From: Streptomyces phaeolivaceus
Lineage (GTDB): Bacteria; Actinomycetota; Actinomycetes; Streptomycetales; Streptomycetaceae
Assembly (NCBI RefSeq): GCF_009184865.1
Contig: NZ_CP045096.1
Span: 186,001 to 250,000, forward strand
Length of the DNA: 64,000 nt
Reading direction: 5' to 3'
In this document: positions 34,294 through 41,213 of the stretch, piece after piece
How positions within the stretch are numbered: position 1 is the first letter of the stretch
Layout of the letters: each line of letters starts with the position of its first letter
Position numbers and translations under genes: made by a program
The notes under the pieces: model-generated
What the model was told of the DNA's origin: nothing
The model's input: only the letters and a program-made list of their open reading frames with translations
Databases searched by the model: none

Positions 34294-35247
34294 ATGGATC
34301 ACGCCGAGGCGGTGCCGATCGCGGAGCTGGTCGAGGAGCGGCGGTATCTGCTGGATGTCGCGTACTGGATGCTGGGCAGCCCCGGTGAGGCGGAGCGGGT
34401 CGTCGACGAGACCTACCGGCGGTGGTACGGGCTGTCCGACGCCACGCGCGAGCGGATCACGCTCCCCCGGTCCTGGCTCGCGAGGACCGCGGGCGGCTTC
34501 TGCCTGGGCCGCCTGGCCACGCCCACCCCGGCCGACGGCTTCGAGGGAATCGAGCGGGCCGAGGGAATCGAGCGGGCCGAGGGCGCCGCGGGGGGAGAGC
34601 GGGCCGAGGAGGGCGCGGGAGCCGACACGGCCGTTCAGCCGGTCGCCTCGCCGGGTGCCGTCAGCCGGGTCGTGCTGCACGCGCTGGACTGTCTGTCGCC
34701 GGCCGAGCGGGCGGCGTTCGTGCTCAACGACGTCTTCGGGATGGCCCCCGGCGCGATCGCCGACATCGTGGGGCGTACGGAACCGGAGTGCGCCGAACTC
34801 GCCGACCAGGCCCGCCACAGTCTCCGGCGGCGCCGCGCACGCCCCACGACACCGGCCCAGCAGGACGCCCTCGCCGACGCCGTCCGCCAGGCCTGTCTGG
34901 GCGAGGACGCCGACCGGCTGGCGTCGCTGCTGTGCCCGGACGCCACCGCGTTCTTCGACGGCGGCGGCAAGGTGCGTGCGCTGGCCGGACCCGTCCACGG
35001 CGACCGACAGGTGGCCCACAGCCTGCTGACCCTTCTCGCCCAGCGCCCGCGCACCACCCTCACCACCCACTCCGTCAACGGCGCCACCGGCCTCGTCGCC
35101 CGCTATCACCACCAGGTCGCCGCCGTCATCAGCCTCGACGTGGCCGATCGCCGGGTCGTCCAGGTCTGGGTGGTGCTCAACCCCGACAAGCTCCGCACCT
35201 GGAACCGGCCGCCCACCGTCGACACAGGAAGTGACAACCACCGTTGA
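34294..35247 (+). CDS. ECF41-type sigma factor with SnoaL-like C-terminal domain
   Basis: A 317-residue sigma factor. Region 2 is divergent (LLDVAYWMLGSPGEAERVVD), region 4 is clear (SPAERAAFVLNDVFGMAPGA), and the C-terminal domain keeps the ECF41 signatures DGGGK (AFFDGGGKVRALAGPVHG) and NPDKL (VVLNPDKLRTW). The region 2-4 linker lacks WLPEP and instead has a duplicated GIERAE from an 18-nt repeat. In ECF41 factors the fused domain replaces a separate anti-sigma factor. P9 lies directly upstream. Confidence 0.88.
   Translation: MDHAEAVPIAELVEERRYLLDVAYWMLGSPGEAERVVDETYRRWYGLSDATRERITLPRSWLARTAGGFCLGRLATPTPADGFEGIERAEGIERAEGAAGGERAEEGAGADTAVQPVASPGAVSRVVLHALDCLSPAERAAFVLNDVFGMAPGAIADIVGRTEPECAELADQARHSLRRRRARPTTPAQQDALADAVRQACLGEDADRLASLLCPDATAFFDGGGKVRALAGPVHGDRQVAHSLLTLLAQRPRTTLTTHSVNGATGLVARYHHQVAAVISLDVADRRVVQVWVVLNPDKLRTWNRPPTVDTGSDNHR
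34543..34578. repeat. 18-nt perfect tandem duplication in sigma linker
   Basis: GAGGGAATCGAGCGGGCC occurs twice head to tail and encodes EGIERA twice. Confidence 0.9.
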
Positions 35248-35260
35248 GACAGTGGCACCT

Positions 35261-35292
35261 CTATACACACCATGTATACATAGTGTGTATAG
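35261..35292. promoter_or_regulatory. PadR-type operator, 32-nt near-perfect palindrome
   Basis: CTATACACAC (35261-35270) and GTGTGTATAG (35283-35292) are perfect inverted arms around ATGTATACAT, itself palindromic. ATGT/ACAT palindromes are typical PadR sites. It precedes the remnant padR start, so the repressor-binding site has outlived its gene. Confidence 0.7.
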
Positions 35293-35300
35293 TCCCGCCC

Positions 35301-35348
35301 ATGCCAATCAGCAACACCTTCCTCGGGTTCTCGGAGCCCGCCGTATGA
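35301..35348 (+). pseudogene. padR start fused to the end of a lost upstream gene
   Basis: ATG at 35301 encodes MPISNTFLGFSEPAV before TGA. MPISNTFLG is the usual N-terminus of PadR regulators (which continue LLEPGPRHGYDLK). The last codons and the ATGA overlap with the permease are what one expects from the end of an ABC ATPase gene. Most of padR and all of the ATPase gene appear to have been removed by a deletion near 35333. Confidence 0.6.
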
Positions 35349-37723
35349 CCCCCGACGACCGCGCGCACGGCGCCGCGGCGTGGATCCGTGAACTCGGCCT
35401 GGGCATACGCTTCGCCGCGGCCGGGGGCCGCGAGGGCTGGGGCAGGACCGTCCTCACCGCCATCGGGGTGGCGCTCGGCGTCGCGCTGCTGCTGCTCGCC
35501 ACGTCCACGCCGAACGTCCTGTCCGCGCGTACCGAGCGCGGCAACGCCCGTCAGCCGTCCAATGTCGCGTCGGAGACCTCGGTACCGCGCTCGGACACCT
35601 CCTTCGTGTGGGACTCGGGTGACACCGACTTCCGGTCCGACCGTGTCGGCGGACTGCTGCTGCGCGCCGAGGGCGCCCGCGCGCCCGCTCCGCCCGGCGT
35701 CAAGGAGATCCCCGCGCCCGGCGACATGGTGGTCTCCCCGGCACTGCGGGAGTTGCTGGACTCGCCCGAGGGCGCCTTGCTCAAGGAGCGTCTGGACCAC
35801 CGGATCGTGGGCACCATCGCCCCCACCGGTCTGCTCGACGCGAACGAACTGCGCTACTACGCGGGCACGGACCGCATCAGTGTCGAGGGCGGGTCCGTGC
35901 GCGCCGCGCGCTTCGGATACGTCCCGGGCCACGATTCGTTCAACGCCCTGCTCTATGTGCTGGTGGTGACGATGTGCGCCGTGCTGCTGGTGCCCGTCGG
36001 CATCTTCATCGCCACGGCGGTGCGTTTCGGGGGCGACCGCAGGGACCGGCGGCTGGCCGCGCTGCGCCTGGTCGGCGCGGACCGTCGTACGGTCGCCCGG
36101 ATCGCCGCCGGTGAGGCCCTCTTCGGTTCGGTTCTCGGGGTCGCCCTGGGCGCCGGGATCTTCCTGGTGGCCCGTCAGGCGGCGGCGTACGTACGGCTGT
36201 GGGACGTCGGTGCCCACCCGGGCGACATCGTCCCGCCGCTCGGCCTGGCCCTGCTCGTGGCCGTCGCGGTGCCGCTGGCCTCGGTCGTGGTGACACTGTC
36301 CGCGATGCGATCGATATCCGTGGAGCCACTGGGTGTCGTCCGCAGCGTCCGCCCGCGCCGCAGGCGGCTGTGGTGGCGGCTGCTGCCGCCGGCCCTGGGC
36401 CTGGCGGTACTGCTGCTCTCCGACCGGGTCGTCTCGGAGTCGCAGGAGATCGGTACGCTCCCCGTCGCCGCCGGCGTGACGCTGGTGCTGATCGGCCTGG
36501 CGGGGCTCCTGCCGTGGCTGGTCGAGGCGGTGGTGGCCCCGCTGCGGGGCGGTCCCGTGCCCTGGCAACTGGCCGTGCGGCGACTGCAGTTGTCAAGCGG
36601 ATCGGCGTCTCGCGCGGTCAGCGGCATCATGGTGGCCACGGCGGGCGCGATCGTGCTGCAGCTGATGTTCGGCGCGATGCAGCAGGGTTTCATGAACCCC
36701 TCCGGCGGCGGCGGAGGAGGGGGCAGCGGCAGTGCGGGGGCCGCCGCCGCCCGCACCCCGGACGTCACCCTCGTGTCGGAGAACGGGGACGCCGCCACCA
36801 CCTCGCGGTTGGAGGAGGGGCTGCGTCGTACGCCGGGTGTGACGACGGCGTTCGCCTACACGGAGGCGTACGCGAGCGCCGGCGAGCGGGCGGTGACGTC
36901 CCTGACCGTGGGCGACTGCGCCCAGCTGCGGAAGATGGCCCGTCTGCCCTCGTGCCGCGACGGTGACACCTTCGTCGCGCACAACCCCGGTGACACCGTG
37001 GGCGCTCGGGCCGTCGACGAGGCGGCCAGGCCCGGCAAGGCGGTCACCCTCGACGACTACACCTCCGGTTCGGCCCGCGAGATCCGCTGGACCCTCCCGG
37101 TGGACAGCCCCGTCGTCCCGACCGTGCCCGATCCGCTCGGTGAGCGGCACGACGGGATCCTGGCCACCCCGGGCGCGCTGCCGGACGGTCCCCTGCCGGG
37201 GGCCTTCACCTGGGCGGGTGCGCACACCGATTCCGCTGTGGCCGACGTGGCGGACGAGATCCGCAACACGGCCGCCGAGGTCGACCCGACCCTCACGGTG
37301 CGGGAGCGGCAGAACCGGCAGCGCGACAAGGACTACGAGTCGGTCCAGACGGGTCTGTTCGTCGGCGGCACACTGATGCTGATCCTGATCGCCGCGAGCA
37401 TGCTGGTGTCGCAGATCGAGCAACTCCGGGAGCGCAGGCACCTGTTGTCGGTCCTGGTGGCGTTCGGGACCCGGCGCTCCACGCTGGCCTGGTCGGTTCT
37501 CTGGCAGACCGCCGTCCCGGTCGTCGTCAGCACCCTGCTCGCCTCCGTCGGCGGCCTGACGCTGGGTCGTGTGATGCTCGGCATGCTGGGCAAGGAGGCC
37601 GCGGACCCGTGGGTCTTCCTGCCCTACGCCGGGGTGGGCGGAGCGCTGGTCCTGCTCGTCACCCTGGTGAGCCTGCCACCACTGTGGCGGATGATGCGCC
37701 CGCAGGGCCTGCGCACCGAGTGA
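35345..37723 (+). CDS. FtsX/MacB-like ABC transporter permease, lacking its ATPase gene
   Basis: A 792-residue permease with two FtsX domains: an N-terminal helix (VLTAIGVALGVALLLLATST), an extracytoplasmic domain, a helix block from ~residue 195 (LYVLVVTMCAVLLVPVGIFI), central helices near 365-450, a Gly/Ser-rich loop (~455), a second external domain and a last block (LFVGGTLMLILIAASMLVSQ). Related loci are padR-ATPase-permease; here only a padR stub precedes it and no ATPase gene is present, so export is probably lost or relies on another ATPase. Followed by a strong terminator. Confidence 0.87.
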   Translation: MTPDDRAHGAAAWIRELGLGIRFAAAGGREGWGRTVLTAIGVALGVALLLLATSTPNVLSARTERGNARQPSNVASETSVPRSDTSFVWDSGDTDFRSDRVGGLLLRAEGARAPAPPGVKEIPAPGDMVVSPALRELLDSPEGALLKERLDHRIVGTIAPTGLLDANELRYYAGTDRISVEGGSVRAARFGYVPGHDSFNALLYVLVVTMCAVLLVPVGIFIATAVRFGGDRRDRRLAALRLVGADRRTVARIAAGEALFGSVLGVALGAGIFLVARQAAAYVRLWDVGAHPGDIVPPLGLALLVAVAVPLASVVVTLSAMRSISVEPLGVVRSVRPRRRRLWWRLLPPALGLAVLLLSDRVVSESQEIGTLPVAAGVTLVLIGLAGLLPWLVEAVVAPLRGGPVPWQLAVRRLQLSSGSASRAVSGIMVATAGAIVLQLMFGAMQQGFMNPSGGGGGGGSGSAGAAAARTPDVTLVSENGDAATTSRLEEGLRRTPGVTTAFAYTEAYASAGERAVTSLTVGDCAQLRKMARLPSCRDGDTFVAHNPGDTVGARAVDEAARPGKAVTLDDYTSGSAREIRWTLPVDSPVVPTVPDPLGERHDGILATPGALPDGPLPGAFTWAGAHTDSAVADVADEIRNTAAEVDPTLTVRERQNRQRDKDYESVQTGLFVGGTLMLILIAASMLVSQIEQLRERRHLLSVLVAFGTRRSTLAWSVLWQTAVPVVVSTLLASVGGLTLGRVMLGMLGKEAADPWVFLPYAGVGGALVLLVTLVSLPPLWRMMRPQGLRTE

Positions 37724-37729
37724 CGACGA

Positions 37730-37762
37730 CGCCCCGCCGTCGAGTACGCGGACGGCGGGGCG
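37730..37762. terminator. Strong GC hairpin after ABC permease
   Basis: CGCCCCGCCGTC (37730-37741) pairs perfectly with GACGGCGGGGCG (37751-37762) over a 9-nt loop, 7 nt past the stop codon. Confidence 0.75.
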
Positions 37763-37906
37763 GTCCATCAACCGTACGAGCACTCGCACACGCCGTGGAA
37801 CACGCCGTAACCGCACCGTGAATCACATCGTGGAACACACCGTGTGTCTGCCGAGGCCGAATTCGGGCCGTCCTGGAACGGCGAGCGGTTCCCACTGTGG
37901 CACCAG

Positions 37907-37936
37907 TGTCACAAGAACGCTTTCTGCTCGGTCTAG
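37907..37936 (+). promoter_or_regulatory. ECF41-type promoter P10 (TGTCACA-N17-GTCTAG)
   Basis: TGTCACA at 37907-37913 and GTCTAG at 37931, 31 nt before the third sigma gene. Its position rules out the longer sigma frame beginning at 37818. Confidence 0.7.
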
Positions 37937-37961
37937 TGGGGCAGACGCGATTGGAGCAGCC

Positions 37962-38921
37962 GTGACTTTCAGCGGAGACCGCAGGCCGACGGATCCCGAA
38001 CCGTCCCCCGCCACGAGCGATCTCGAAGAAGCAGTGTCCGTCTTCGTCCAGCACCGCAAGCGTCTCTTCGGCATCGCCTACCGCGTCCTCGGCAGCGCGG
38101 CCGAGGCCGAGGACGTGGTCCAGGAGGTGTGGCTGCGCTGGCAGCGCACCGACCGTTCCGTGGTGATCAGCCCCGTCGCCTTCCTCTCCAGCACGACCAC
38201 CCGGCTGGCCATCAACGTCGCGCAGTCCGCGCGGGTGCGCCGGGAGACGTACATCGGACCGTGGCTGCCCGAGCCCGTCGACACCAGCTCCGACCCGGAG
38301 TTGGGAGCCCAGCGCGCCGAGGCCCTCGAACTGGCCATGCTGCTGGTGCTGGAGAGACTCAGCCCCACGGAACGCGCCGCCTACGTGCTGCGCGAGGCGT
38401 TCGACTACGCCTATCCGGAGATCGCCGCGATCCTCCGCCTCAGTCTCGTCAACGTACGGAAGATAGTCAGCCGTGCGCGCAAGCATCTCTCCGAGGAGCA
38501 GCGGGGAAGCGTGGACACGGCCGAACACCGGCGCCTGCTCGACGTGTTCGTCGCGGCGGCCCGCACCGGGGACGTGGCCTCGCTGGAGGCCCTGCTCACC
38601 CCCGACACCGTCAGCCTGTCCGACGGCAACGGGATGCGGGGCTGTGCCCGTATCCCCGTACGGGGCCGGTCCCGGGTGGCCAAGATGGTGACGTACACCA
38701 AGCTCTGGCGGGACGCGGAGCCCCGGTTCGTCGACGCCAACGGCAGTACGGGGGTGCTGATCAGCCGGGCGGACGAGCCCGTCGCGTTCCTGACCGTGGC
38801 GGCCTCGCCCGCGGGCATCCACCAGTTGATGTGGGTGTTCAGCCCGAGCAAGATCGACGCGTTCCTCGCCTCCCGTACCCGCTCCGCGCGCCCCCACCAT
38901 GTGTCCGACGACTGCATATGA
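37962..38921 (+). CDS. ECF41-type sigma factor with SnoaL-like domain
   Basis: A 319-residue sigma factor with clear region 2 (RLFGIAYRVLGSAAEAEDVV, QEVWLRW), the ECF41 linker motif GPWLPEP, region 4 (SPTERAAYVLREAFDYAYPE, LVNVRKIVSRARKHL) and a SnoaL-like C-terminal domain. DGGGR is altered to DGNGM and NPDKL to SPSKI, so its autoregulation may differ from classic ECF41. GTG at 37962 has TTGGAG upstream and lies just after P10. Cotranscribed with the coiled-coil/winged-helix gene 29 nt downstream. Confidence 0.9.
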   Translation: MTFSGDRRPTDPEPSPATSDLEEAVSVFVQHRKRLFGIAYRVLGSAAEAEDVVQEVWLRWQRTDRSVVISPVAFLSSTTTRLAINVAQSARVRRETYIGPWLPEPVDTSSDPELGAQRAEALELAMLLVLERLSPTERAAYVLREAFDYAYPEIAAILRLSLVNVRKIVSRARKHLSEEQRGSVDTAEHRRLLDVFVAAARTGDVASLEALLTPDTVSLSDGNGMRGCARIPVRGRSRVAKMVTYTKLWRDAEPRFVDANGSTGVLISRADEPVAFLTVAASPAGIHQLMWVFSPSKIDAFLASRTRSARPHHVSDDCI

Positions 38922-38950
38922 TTGCGGAAGCTGCGGATGGAGAGGAACAC

Positions 38951-39466
38951 ATGGTTTCTGTAACGGGGCACAGCATCGAGGTCACCGCCGAGAGCCTTCG
39001 GGGCGAGCTGGCCCGGCTGCGGATCCAGAAGCAGGCTCTGGAACGGGAACTGGCCGCGGTCGTGGCCCATCTGGGCTCGGTGCAGCGGGCCCTCGGTGTC
39101 CTCCAGCCCCTGCTGCTCGACAACCCGGCCGACGGCGCCGGACGACGGACCGACAGCGCCGCCACCACCGACATCGACATCGACATCGACATCGAGCCCA
39201 ACGACACCGAGCCCACGGACACCGACTCCACGGCCGATGCCGACGCGCAGGGGCAGAAGTCGTACGGCCGGCTCACCGAGCAGATCATGGAGTACTTCGC
39301 GGGCGTCGGCGACGCCGAGGTACGGGCCCGCGATGTCGCCGCGGCCCTCGGCCGTGACACCGACAGCGGAAGCATCAACGGGGTGCGCAGCACCCTCGAC
39401 CGACTGGTCGGCGCCTCCCGTGTGCAGCGGGCGGGCCGGGGTCTGTACCGCGCGGGGCGTCCATAG
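38951..39466 (+). CDS. Coiled-coil / winged-helix protein in sigma operon
   Basis: A 171-residue paralogue of the protein at 3197: an N-terminal coiled coil (SLRGELARLRIQKQALEREL) with QRALGVLQPLL matching QQALGVLTPE there, an Asp/Ile/Thr-rich linker built on a GACATC hexamer, and a C-terminal winged helix (GRLTEQIMEYFAGVGDAEVR, VRSTLDRLVGASRV). GGAGAGGAA stands before the ATG. Coupling to an ECF41-type sigma gene suggests it modulates sigma output or packs the target region; this is inference. Confidence 0.75.
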   Translation: MVSVTGHSIEVTAESLRGELARLRIQKQALERELAAVVAHLGSVQRALGVLQPLLLDNPADGAGRRTDSAATTDIDIDIDIEPNDTEPTDTDSTADADAQGQKSYGRLTEQIMEYFAGVGDAEVRARDVAAALGRDTDSGSINGVRSTLDRLVGASRVQRAGRGLYRAGRP

Positions 39467-39478
39467 CGGCACACGGTG

Positions 39479-39820
39479 TCAGTTCACCGACTCGACGATC
39501 ACCACGCACAGCCCCACCGTGGCAACGGTGATCAGGGTCATGGCGATCATGGTGCCCCGCAGCCAGCGCCCCAGCCGGACGCGATGCCGGGCGTGCGCCG
39601 CGGTGACGCTGTCGGTGATGTGATCGGTCACCATGCGGGCCACATAGGTCTGTTCGTCGAGGTACCAGCGTTCGATGTCGTTCTTCTGCTCCGGCGTCAG
39701 ACCGGGCTCCCGGGCGATGAAGGCCGCCACCCGCTGCTGCGCCGCGTGCAGATGGCCCTCCCGGTAGAGAAAGGCCTCGATGTCGGTCAGGCCGCGCGCG
39801 GCCTCTTCACTCGCGTCCAT
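39479..39820 (-). CDS. Small C-terminally anchored membrane protein
   Basis: A 113-residue protein with a helical soluble part (LTDIEAFLYREGHLHAAQQR, LTPEQKNDIERWYLDEQTYV) and a single C-terminal membrane helix (GTMIAMTLITVATVGLCVVI). Its start overlaps the NDH-2 stop by 14 nt, so it is coupled to NDH-2 and may tether it to the membrane. Family not recognised. Confidence 0.7.
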   Translation of the reverse strand: MDASEEAARGLTDIEAFLYREGHLHAAQQRVAAFIAREPGLTPEQKNDIERWYLDEQTYVARMVTDHITDSVTAAHARHRVRLGRWLRGTMIAMTLITVATVGLCVVIVESVN

Positions 39821-41159
39821 GGTGTGCTCCTGAGAGGGGGGCGGGTCGTGTGTCGGCGCTGGTGACGAAGGCCTCCCGTGGGTGCTGGACGGAGGCGAGG
39901 GAGACGAGGTCCCGGCCGAACACGGCCGCGGTGAGCCAGACGGAGAGCACCCGGATCTTGCGCTCCCAGGTGGGCACGGCCAGGACGTGATAGCCCCGGT
40001 GCATCAGCCAGGCGGGGAGCCCCTTGATGACGAGCCTCCGGTACTGGAAGATGCCGCGCCCCAGCCCCAGCGTCGCCACCACGCCCAGGCTGCCGTGGCG
40101 GTAGTCGCGGATCCTCCTTCCCCGCAGATCGGCGGCGATGTTCTTGGCGAGGCGCTTGCCCTGGCGTACGGCGTGCTGGGCGTTCGGCACCGTCCGTGCC
40201 CCCGGGATCGGCAGGGCCAGGTCGGGTACGGCCGCGTCGTCGCCCGCCGCCCAGACGTCCGGCAGCGGTTCGCTCGCCGTGCCCACCCGGAGATCGGGCC
40301 GGACCACCAGCAGGCCCCGCTCGTCCACCGGGAGGTCCGTGTGGTTGTGCACGACCGGGTTGGAGGCGTTGCCCGCCGTCCACACGATCAGCTCCGAGTC
40401 GAACTCCTCGCCGTCGGACAGCACGACATGCCCGTCCACGGCGGAGACGAGCTGGGTGTCCAGGTGCACCCGGGCGCCCCGGCGTTCCAGGGAGCGAACC
40501 ACCCACTCCCCCGGTCCGTCGCTCACCTCGGGCAGGATGCGGTCCCGGGCCTCGACCAGATGGAAGGACAGGTCCTCCGGGCCCAGCTCCGGGTAGTACT
40601 TGAGCATCGCGGTCGCCAGCGACAGCAGTTCGCCGAAGCCCTCCACCCCGGAGAAGCCGCCGCCCACGAAGGTGACGGTGAGCAGCTTCCGCCGCGCGGG
40701 GCCGGGCGGCAGGGACGCCGCCTGGTCGAACGCGGTCAGCAGCCGGTCGCGAATGGCCACCGCCTCCTCCACGTGCTTCAGCCCGATGGCCCGCTCCGCC
40801 ACCCCGGGAACGGGGAACGTCCGCGTCACGGCGCCGGCGGTGACGACGAGGATGTCGTAGCGCAGTTCGTACGCGGCGCCGTCCGCCGGGCGGACCGTGA
40901 CCGCCCGGTCCTTGTGCCGAATCTCGGTCACGCTCCCCGCGACCAGCCGGGTCCTGCGCAGATGACGCCGCAGCGACACGGCGGCATGGCGTGCCTCGAC
41001 CGAACCTGCCGTCACCTCCGGCAGGAAGGGCTGGTACGTCATGTACGGGCGCGGGTCGACGACCGTCACCCGGGCCTCGCCCGCCCGCACCGCCTTCTCC
41101 AGGCCCCACGCGGTGTAGAAGCCCGCGTAGCCGCCGCCGACGATCAGGATCTCACGCAT
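39807..41159 (-). CDS. Type II NADH dehydrogenase (NDH-2-like)
   Basis: A 450-residue two-dinucleotide-binding-domain flavoprotein: FAD site ILIVGGGYAGFYTAWGLEKA, NADH site LTVTFVGGGFSGVEGFGELL, and the third FAD motif VWAAGDDAAVPDL. It passes electrons from NADH to quinone without pumping protons. The ATG at 41159 has AGAGGGA upstream; the frame to 41210 is unlikely. Promoter P11 lies in the 3' end of the upstream ATPase gene. Confidence 0.9.
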   Translation of the reverse strand: MREILIVGGGYAGFYTAWGLEKAVRAGEARVTVVDPRPYMTYQPFLPEVTAGSVEARHAAVSLRRHLRRTRLVAGSVTEIRHKDRAVTVRPADGAAYELRYDILVVTAGAVTRTFPVPGVAERAIGLKHVEEAVAIRDRLLTAFDQAASLPPGPARRKLLTVTFVGGGFSGVEGFGELLSLATAMLKYYPELGPEDLSFHLVEARDRILPEVSDGPGEWVVRSLERRGARVHLDTQLVSAVDGHVVLSDGEEFDSELIVWTAGNASNPVVHNHTDLPVDERGLLVVRPDLRVGTASEPLPDVWAAGDDAAVPDLALPIPGARTVPNAQHAVRQGKRLAKNIAADLRGRRIRDYRHGSLGVVATLGLGRGIFQYRRLVIKGLPAWLMHRGYHVLAVPTWERKIRVLSVWLTAAVFGRDLVSLASVQHPREAFVTSADTRPAPLSGAHHGRE

Positions 41160-41213
41160 GATTCCCTCTGTTTCTCGTCCGTCGTGTCCCGTCCGGCGTC
41201 TCTCGTACATCGC

